From positions 1 through 64,000 of IMG/VR virus record IMGVR_UViG_3300032516_000013: a DNA stretch of 64,000 nt. One strand, given 5' to 3'. The DNA is from a virus. Below are positions 58,497 through 64,000 of this stretch, in pieces (within the stretch, counting starts at the first letter, position 1; each line of letters begins with the position of its first letter). The notes below the pieces were generated by a model. The model did no database searches. It was not told where the DNA came from and was given only the letters and a program-made list of their open reading frames with translations. Made by a program: the position numbers and the translations under genes.

Positions 58497-60462
58497 GTTG
58501 TCCTTTCTGTAAACATTTAGCTTTCCTCAATAACATATTATACGAAGAAAGCTGCTCCTTTGAAACTCCAGTTTCAATTTTTTCTTCCCTTTTAACTTCC
58601 ACACCAGCTAAACGTAAATATTCAGAGTTAACAACATCTTTTGGTTTTGACATAGTTCTATTTAACAAATTCTTCATGATTTCTTGATCCGGAGGCATTA
58701 TACATTTTTCAATAGCTCTTGTTACTGAGGCCGCCACAGAATCAGAAATATCCTTACTTCCTTTTAATACTATTTCTCTAGTGTTTCCATCTTCCAAAAA
58801 TTCCAACTCTGCCACCTCTTCTGGATGATCAATCATATTTTTATCTGAATCTTCTTCCAAGTTCTTCAACTCAAAATGAAGATAAGGATGCCAAGGACTA
58901 CTCCATCTTTCTTCCAAAATTAAATTTCTAAATCCCCTATAAATATTTGGATCCTTATCCACAGAAAAATAATCACAAGCTATTCCTGCTCTTTCCAATA
59001 TTTGTTTATCACTCTCTGTAGCCAATCTTAAATCAAAGGTACATTCTGCAATATTAAATCCATGAACACTCTTTAAATCTAATATCATCTTTCGAACCAA
59101 TGCTAAAGGTATTCTGTCGCCAGGATAAGCTTTGATTCGAAGAGCAAAATCTGTTGCTGCCACAGGAACTTTTTCCACATGAAAAGTACCATCTGCATTC
59201 TCTACATTTTTTCTTGCCCAGCCAGAAATGCAAGACATTGCGAGTCCAAAGGCATCCCCATCCCCGGAATAAGCAAAGTCTCCGTGTATAAATCTAGGAA
59301 CATTTCGTGGAATCTTAATTAAATTTAAATCCAAAAAATTCAACAAGTTTATGTCATCTTTTAATCCAACATTTAATGTCATAACTTTGACAGGATTTGG
59401 CTCTTCTGTAAAGCATTTCAAAATCAAACTCTCAGAAGGAAATAACTTTGTGGCTCGAATATGAGATACAGATATACCTCCGATATCTCGGAGACTTCCG
59501 TTCACATCCCGCAAAAACAGATCATAAAAATCCATCGGAACTCTGATAATTTGATATCCTGCTCGAGTAACTTGTTCTAATTCTTCTGGTGTTTCTACTA
59601 TTTTTGGTGGGTTGTAAACATCTCCACAAGACACAGTAAACTCTTCCTTAGAAAAATCTGCTCTAGGTCTTGCCAACCAAAGAGGAACGTCTACAATAAC
59701 AATGCTTTTAGAATTTTTGTACTTTGCTATAAAAGTATTCAAAAAAGATAATCTTTCCTGCTTTGAAGCAACCATAAAGAATCGGCCTATCGTTTCCTCA
59801 TGTGTAACGAAACGAGATTCCAATCTTCTTCGAGCATTCTCATAAGCGGATACAACTTTTTCTCTTTGGATTTCTGAAGCTATTGGAGAATCTACTTCAT
59901 CCAATAATGCAAGTATAATATGCTCCCCCTGCGAACCCCAGCCGGGAACAAAGGGAGAAGCAAAGGTATATTTAAAAAGAGGAAACTCCAATTTAGGATT
60001 TAATTCCGATCCACCTAAAAATCCTCTCTCCCTAAACCAAGGAGAATTTACCAAACAATTTTGAAACAACTTATATGCTGTACTTTCACTTTGACTCTTT
60101 GTCAAATTGAAAAACACAATAGACATCTGACTGCCTGGAGCTTTTCCAAAATATGCCCAAGGGTCTTTAAGACAAAGGACACGACACATTGTGTAAAGCA
60201 TGCCATAAATCGCACAGAACGTCTTACCTATCCCAATCGCACCCGTTAGTACATAAACATATTTAGAATCCTCCTTAGCAACCAATTCAAGAGTATCTTT
60301 CCAAACCGGATAAACAGATTTTCCATTATTTGTCAATTTCCCCAGATATTGAGGACTAGAAAGAAATTCCTCCATACTAGGAGGCTGTTCCTTATAGTTA
60401 AGGCCAGTAACATAACTAAGATAGTTATGAATCAAATCCTTTTTACTCATTCTTTGATTCAT
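58474..60462 (-). CDS. Terminase large subunit, gp17-like
   Basis: 662 residues from ATG at 60462 (AAGGGAA upstream), overlapping the upstream gene by 20 bases; a Met ten codons earlier is possible. ATPase: Walker A GAIGIGKT (about 74-81) and Walker B IILALLDEVD. Nuclease: FIHGDFAYSGDGDAFGLA and the later SKDISDSVAA with its acidic residues. It powers DNA packaging through the portal and cuts genome ends. Confidence 0.92.
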   Translation of the reverse strand: MNQRMSKKDLIHNYLSYVTGLNYKEQPPSMEEFLSSPQYLGKLTNNGKSVYPVWKDTLELVAKEDSKYVYVLTGAIGIGKTFCAIYGMLYTMCRVLCLKDPWAYFGKAPGSQMSIVFFNLTKSQSESTAYKLFQNCLVNSPWFRERGFLGGSELNPKLEFPLFKYTFASPFVPGWGSQGEHIILALLDEVDSPIASEIQREKVVSAYENARRRLESRFVTHEETIGRFFMVASKQERLSFLNTFIAKYKNSKSIVIVDVPLWLARPRADFSKEEFTVSCGDVYNPPKIVETPEELEQVTRAGYQIIRVPMDFYDLFLRDVNGSLRDIGGISVSHIRATKLFPSESLILKCFTEEPNPVKVMTLNVGLKDDINLLNFLDLNLIKIPRNVPRFIHGDFAYSGDGDAFGLAMSCISGWARKNVENADGTFHVEKVPVAATDFALRIKAYPGDRIPLALVRKMILDLKSVHGFNIAECTFDLRLATESDKQILERAGIACDYFSVDKDPNIYRGFRNLILEERWSSPWHPYLHFELKNLEEDSDKNMIDHPEEVAELEFLEDGNTREIVLKGSKDISDSVAASVTRAIEKCIMPPDQEIMKNLLNRTMSKPKDVVNSEYLRLAGVEVKREEKIETGVSKEQLSSYNMLLRKAKCLQKGQHGIGQDF

Positions 60463-61171
60463 TTCCCTTATTCCCTTCCACAAATTCAGCATTTGTTGCT
60501 TCTTGAGCTAAATTTGTTAGTTGATGAATCAATTTTTCTCTTTCCATAGGAGTCATTTCTTCCGCCTTTTTTGCTATTGATGATTCAACAGGAATCCCAG
60601 AAAGAGGAGGGTTGTTTTGTTGCTGATTAACAAATATGTAATTTTTGTCCCCCTTAGAAGTTGGCTCTCCTGATTCTGCTATAAACCCCATTTCTTTTGC
60701 AAATTTCATGAGATGCTCACTCTCTAATCTCATATCTTTAATCAGGCGAAGCTTCAGATTTTCCAGGTCCAGATTCTTTGCTTTTGCAACATTACAAGTA
60801 TTATTGCATTTTAAGCATCTGTAATAGATATTTCCCTCAATAGTTTCATGTTTATCTACAGGAAATTCACAACAAGCAGAGACTAAAGGTTCCTCCTTTC
60901 CATCCCAATGTGTGTATATTGCTTCCAGTTTAGCCTGCCGACTCATAGATTGTCGGAGAACCTCTTGAGCTAAATTACAAGCAACCCAATATTTGACATC
61001 TCTGTCCTGCTTAGTTTTAAACTTAACTAAAATCTTATTGACAACAGAAACTGGAACATCAGTTCCCGCATAATTAGACGCTTCTTCTGCAACTCTATCC
61101 AAATTCTGTGGATATCTCAAAAGAAGAAATCTAATGTGCTCTTCTAACTTTAGTTTTACTATATTTCCCAT
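60443..61171 (-). CDS. Probable terminase small subunit
   Basis: 242 residues. The N-terminus is helical, possibly HTH (FLLLRYPQNLDRVAEEASNY; VSVVNKILVKFKTKQDRDVK). A zinc-ribbon-like Cys set (SACCEFP...YRCLKCNNTC) is at ~98-126 and a coiled coil ends the protein. It immediately precedes and overlaps the large terminase gene, the normal place for TerS. The C-terminus ends GNESKNE, an E-S-K-x-E-like element. Function inferred from position. Confidence 0.55.
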   Translation of the reverse strand: MGNIVKLKLEEHIRFLLLRYPQNLDRVAEEASNYAGTDVPVSVVNKILVKFKTKQDRDVKYWVACNLAQEVLRQSMSRQAKLEAIYTHWDGKEEPLVSACCEFPVDKHETIEGNIYYRCLKCNNTCNVAKAKNLDLENLKLRLIKDMRLESEHLMKFAKEMGFIAESGEPTSKGDKNYIFVNQQQNNPPLSGIPVESSIAKKAEEMTPMEREKLIHQLTNLAQEATNAEFVEGNKGNESKNE

Positions 61172-61172
61172 A

Positions 61173-61535
61173 TCAATTCTCTAAAACACAAAGAACATCA
61201 GATTCCCCACAAAGAACCACAACGTATTGCTTTCCATCCAACCCCTGAACCACTTGTTTCCAAGGCACTGTAATATCATAGTAAACCTTAACACCAGGTT
61301 TTAAAAGAGAAGAAACAGCTTTCCATTTACCTCTCTCATCATAAAATCCAGGACCTGCCGCTAAAAGAATTCCAATTCCCTCCTGATAAAAATCTTGGAA
61401 TAATTTTGGAATTTCTATTAATCCTTTTTCCTGAAACTTTTCCGGTGGAGAAGATGGATAAATAAAAACTCGGTCTGCTGTAGGATTCCAATGGAAATTA
61501 ATGTTTCCCTGTTCATCATGAAATGGTGTAATCAT
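61173..61535 (-). CDS. GroES-like fold protein (second)
   Basis: 120 residues. ADRVFIYPSSPPEKFQEKGL and IGILLAAGPGFYDERGKWK, then LLKPGVKVYYDITVPWKQVV and VVVLCGESDVLCVLEN follow the Cpn10 order (start strand, mobile-loop region, AxGPG, GxxVxY, DVL-x-V). It is longer than the Cpn10 at 49491 and more divergent. It may be a specialised co-chaperonin for terminase or capsid. Confidence 0.65.
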   Translation of the reverse strand: MITPFHDEQGNINFHWNPTADRVFIYPSSPPEKFQEKGLIEIPKLFQDFYQEGIGILLAAGPGFYDERGKWKAVSSLLKPGVKVYYDITVPWKQVVQGLDGKQYVVVLCGESDVLCVLEN

Positions 61536-61750
61536 TTATCCTCCAATTCTTGTTCAATAATTTCAAGAGTTGATAAATTGCCTGAAATACCATAATGTAA
61601 ATCTAATAATTGTCCATTTTGTAATACCCACTCCAATGCTGCTTTCCACGCATGTTTTCTTTGACGTAAACAATCTCGTCCAATTGGGCCTCTTTCAATT
61701 GTTGGTGACAAAGGGTATTCTTTTGCATCCCATTCTTCAAATGCTTTCAT
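61532..61750 (-). CDS. Small hypothetical protein (72 aa)
   Basis: 72 residues. RQRKHAWKAALEWVLQNGQL resembles a helical motif common in small phage proteins whose function is unknown. It overlaps the GroES-like gene by four bases. Confidence 0.5.
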   Translation of the reverse strand: MKAFEEWDAKEYPLSPTIERGPIGRDCLRQRKHAWKAALEWVLQNGQLLDLHYGISGNLSTLEIIEQELEDK

Positions 61751-61754
61751 AAAT

Positions 61755-62357
61755 CTAATTCTCCTTTGGTTGTTTTACTAAAGGCATTGGAGGATCTTGT
61801 TGCTTCCATAATCTTGATCTTTCCTTTTCTTTTTTTCTTTTGCGGCCGGCCTGCTTTTCTTCTTTCTTTTTCAAAACAGACTTTATACTTCCTACAAGGT
61901 TTTCAGTAACTCTATTCTGGTTCTTCCAAAATGTCTCATTGATTTGATCCTTAAGTTCTGGAAGTTTCATCTTTAACTCCTGAACAGCTTGAACACTTTG
62001 GAATTGGAACTGTCTATTCCTAATCAACATTGCTACCACAACACAAATAGCTGCTATACATCCTCCTAGGGCAAGCCACCTACCAAATTCTGCAACCATC
62101 AGGGAAAGAACAATACCTCCAACATTCCCCAATGCTACAACCCAACCAAACTTAAAACCTCCAAATCCAGCAATTATCCCAACAACTGCTCCTACCATAA
62201 ATAATGAAAATAACCAGTCAACTTTCACTGTTGTACTAGAACCTGCTCCTGCAGAATTATTATATCCTGTATTTGGTCCAGGCTGTGAAGGATTTGCCAT
62301 CTTACAACCACAAAACATCAATATCAATAAACATAATCCAATTAATGCATTCCTCAT
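61755..62357 (-). CDS. Predicted lipoprotein with membrane segments and basic tail
   Basis: 200 residues. N-terminal signal MRNALIGLCLLILMFCGCKM with a lipobox-like FCGC (lipid on Cys16 or Cys18). Two or three hydrophobic spans follow (WLFSLFMVGAVVGIIAGFGG; GNVGGIVLSLMVAEFG; ALGGCIAAICVVVAMLI). Then comes a long charged helix and a Lys/Arg tract (KKKEEKQAGRKRKKEKERSR). This is not a classical spanin; envelope or lysis-related roles are possible. Confidence 0.55.
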   Translation of the reverse strand: MRNALIGLCLLILMFCGCKMANPSQPGPNTGYNNSAGAGSSTTVKVDWLFSLFMVGAVVGIIAGFGGFKFGWVVALGNVGGIVLSLMVAEFGRWLALGGCIAAICVVVAMLIRNRQFQFQSVQAVQELKMKLPELKDQINETFWKNQNRVTENLVGSIKSVLKKKEEKQAGRKRKKEKERSRLWKQQDPPMPLVKQPKEN

Positions 62358-62469
62358 TTTCTCTCACTCCCAATTCTTTTTCTCATCTTAAACTCAAATC
62401 TAGCAGATTTTAATGTTAAACAAGTCTCACATTTACCACAAGCTTGAATTTTCGATTTTATTTTAACAT
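62354..62469 (-). pseudogene. Possible small Cys-motif gene with an apparent frame change
   Basis: The protein-like frame K-I-K-S-K-I-Q-A-C-G-K-C-E-T-C-L ends TGA at 62354, overlapping the next gene's ATG as ATGA. Its only near-start, ATG at 62469, is -1 out of frame (ATG TTA AAA TAA). One extra A gives a 38-residue zinc-knuckle protein. The same ATG is also a Met near the end of the ATPase gene. Confidence 0.35.
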
Positions 62470-63075
62470 TTCTACGTGGCTTATTCCTTTAGACAGCGTT
62501 ACCAAAAATGAACGGTCTGCTATATCAATCAAATCATACTCGTGAGAAACCATTATTATTTGAAGACCCAACATATCAGAAAAACTCTTCAGCATTTTTC
62601 CTACCAACATCATTTTATCTCGAGAAACAAATTTTAATGGTTCATCCAAAATAAATATTGGCTCTGTCTTTTCTACTTGTATTGCCCAAAAAATGATCCT
62701 TAATGCAAAAGATATAATATCCAAAACTCCACCACCCAATTCATCTTCCAAAGAACGTCGAACTCCATCCTTCACAACAAACATATGAGTCTCTGGCTGA
62801 TTTCTAAATATCTGATTATCTAACTCAAATGAATAATTTTCCCCAAACACGTATTGCAAAGCTTCGGTAACAAGCTTCTCTACAACCTCTTGAAATTGAC
62901 TTTGAGCTAAAACTCCAGCAGCATTAAGAATCTCTTGAGCCTCAATTAAAGACTTGCCCAATTCTTTCAATGTGCTCAACTTATTTTCCAAATCTTCTTT
63001 TTGTGAAGAAATAATTGTATAAAGAGCTTTATTCTCTTCTAAAAATTTTCGAAATTTGATTATATGATTATTCAC
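62458..63075 (-). CDS. SMC/RecF-type ATPase C-terminal half
   Basis: About 205 residues. The GTG at 63075 is taken as start (GGTGGG ten bases upstream); an ATG at 63108 is possible. The N-terminus is a coiled coil. The ABC-ATPase C-terminal elements are clear: signature DELGGGVLDIISFALRI, Walker B EPIFILDEPLKF and H-loop VSHEYDLIDIADRS. There is no Walker A, so it needs a partner chain or is a split Rad50/SbcC-like protein. The partner is not in the window. Confidence 0.7.
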   Translation of the reverse strand: MNNHIIKFRKFLEENKALYTIISSQKEDLENKLSTLKELGKSLIEAQEILNAAGVLAQSQFQEVVEKLVTEALQYVFGENYSFELDNQIFRNQPETHMFVVKDGVRRSLEDELGGGVLDIISFALRIIFWAIQVEKTEPIFILDEPLKFVSRDKMMLVGKMLKSFSDMLGLQIIMVSHEYDLIDIADRSFLVTLSKGISHVEMLK

Positions 63076-63134
63076 TTTACAAAATCCCACCAGCCAAATC
63101 ACATTCATATTTCTTAATCAAGTTCTTCATTTTC

Positions 63135-63443
63135 TTACTCCTCTGGAACAAGCCAATCAATTCTAGTACCTAATTGTATATTTCCATGCGTGGGAAATAC
63201 AAGAGGCTGTTGGGGTGAAAGATTTGTATGAGCTTCTCCATCTCCATTAAATGTAGCCCACATTTTCATTCCTGAAATATCATCTTTGATAAGTATAGCG
63301 TAACCAATAAGTTTCATTTTTGGTTTTGGATTTTCTACTAAAAACCAATCCCCATAATTATTCGTAAGAATTGAAGGGTTTGGAGAAGACACATTAAACT
63401 TTTTCTCTTTCCCATTTTGTTCATTTCTATAAAGAACCCACAT
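63135..63443 (-). CDS. Hypothetical protein (102 aa)
   Basis: 102 residues, beta-rich with several Trp (MWVLYRNEQNGKEKKFNVSS; MKLIGYAILIKDDISGMKMW). No family recognised. Two bases separate it from the coiled-coil gene upstream. Confidence 0.5.
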   Translation of the reverse strand: MWVLYRNEQNGKEKKFNVSSPNPSILTNNYGDWFLVENPKPKMKLIGYAILIKDDISGMKMWATFNGDGEAHTNLSPQQPLVFPTHGNIQLGTRIDWLVPEE

Positions 63444-63444
63444 T

Positions 63445-63702
63445 TTATTCTCCTACCTTAGCGTTTGTTATAATAGAATCCATTTCTTTTTCTAATTGTA
63501 CTAATTGAGCTTCATCCTCAGAATTCTGAGCAGCAATCTTAGCCATTTCCTCTTGAGCAGACAGTATTGAATCTACTCCAAACTCCTCTTGCAAAGTCTT
63601 CTTTAACTGATCCTCTCGACCCTGCCTTCTCTCTTCTTGACGAAGCATATTCTGTATCTCTTCTTGCTTTTTCTGAAGTCTTTGAATAATATCATCAGCC
63701 AT
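63445..63702 (-). CDS. Coiled-coil protein (85 aa)
   Basis: About 85 residues from ATG at 63702, which overlaps the previous stop; a TTG at 63726 is an alternative. Highly charged continuous helix (DDIIQRLQKKQEEIQNMLRQ; EDEAQLVQLEKEMDSI). AGGAGG lies upstream. Probably an oligomerising partner of a neighbouring protein. Confidence 0.5.
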   Translation of the reverse strand: MADDIIQRLQKKQEEIQNMLRQEERRQGREDQLKKTLQEEFGVDSILSAQEEMAKIAAQNSEDEAQLVQLEKEMDSIITNAKVGE

Positions 63703-64000
63703 TTGATTTATTTTCCTCCTCAGCAATTTCTATTTGTTTTTGAGCTTCTTTCGATGCTCCTCTTTCCTCAATCACTTGTAACAAAATCTTCTTCCAAGCT
63801 ACCACTGATTTTCCCTTTGAACTTCTAATATCTTCAATAAGTTGATTTAATGCTTGAGCATTGTTTTTTGTTTCTTTACGAGACAAATCAAATATTTCTT
63901 CTGCTGGGCTAACATCCAATTCCTTTGCTTCAACTTCTAAAGTTTCCAAATCTATCACAAACACAGAAGGCTTCAGCCCTAACTCTATATCAGTTATACT
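63695..64000 (-). CDS. Hypothetical protein, 5' end outside window
   Basis: The frame (ending ...AEEENKSNG) stays open to base 64000, so the start lies beyond the window. Visible residues include VFVIDLETLEVEAKELDVSP and helical, charged sequence afterwards. An internal GTG at 63964 is a possible start but not favoured. Function unknown. Confidence 0.5.
   Translation of the reverse strand, partial: SITDIELGLKPSVFVIDLETLEVEAKELDVSPAEEIFDLSRKETKNNAQALNQLIEDIRSSKGKSVVAWKKILLQVIEERGASKEAQKQIEIAEEENKSNG

Noticed and set aside
62354-62469. QueC-like fragment from the C-G-K-C-x-x-C motif
   Set aside because: Only one short Cys motif is shared; there is no ATP-pyrophosphatase part, so a queuosine role cannot be supported.

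Overview
The window is a densely packed, AT-rich stretch from a large contractile-tailed (T4-like, myovirus morphology) bacteriophage. Essentially every gene lies on the minus strand, so transcription runs from high to low coordinates. The evidence is a full T4-type virion set: large terminase, portal, prohead protease, major capsid protein, tail sheath, tail tube, tape measure, baseplate hub, spike and fibres. Genes overlap by a few bases or are separated by short gaps with strong AGGAGG-type ribosome sites. The host cannot be deduced from the sequence. The absence of any host-like operon and the scale of the virion module suggest a large, probably environmental, phage genome. Both window ends cut genes.

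Layout in order of transcription. 64.0-57.0 kb: small coiled-coil genes, an SMC/RecF-type ATPase half, a predicted lipoprotein, a GroES-like protein, probable small terminase, large terminase, a sigma-like factor and a dNTP pyrophosphohydrolase-like gene. 57.0-48.7 kb: accessory island with two radical SAM proteins, two pentapeptide-repeat paralogues behind a duplicated promoter and leader, a PLP-dependent enzyme, a D12 adenine methylase, a LigA-Ia-like protein, a second GroES-like protein and a run of damaged microgenes. 48.1-41.3 kb: portal with a mini-intein, cupin, metallophosphoesterase, microproteins, a tRNA-Pro(UGG) and an HNH endonuclease. 41.3-25.2 kb: head genes, including a transglycosylase/acetyltransferase polyprotein, an HtrA-like protease, probable beta-sandwich surface proteins, a 1173-residue head-core polyprotein, a protease-scaffold fusion and the major capsid protein. 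25.2-14.5 kb: neck and internal proteins, an intein-interrupted SWIM-type protein, an M42 aminopeptidase-like protein and a nucleotidyltransferase. 14.5-1 kb: tail, baseplate, a trypsin-like protease, fibres, a glycosyltransferase and a methyltransferase.

The most unusual theme is a probable packaged-protein system. Several large head-region proteins are strings of small unrelated domains joined by a recurring E-S-K/I/V-x-x-E element. Several small proteins begin with a short hydrophobic-acidic tag ending in [L/I]-x-E, much like the T4 capsid-targeting sequence. The protease is a gp21-like enzyme, and the capsid protein has a matching L-F-E/A site at the expected place. Together these suggest that one protease matures the capsid and cuts polyproteins into many small proteins inside the head, among them a lytic transglycosylase and an acetyltransferase.

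A second theme is a set of microgenes, each carrying one apparent lesion (in-frame stop or single-base frame change), while all long genes are intact. These could be decay, recoding or assembly error.
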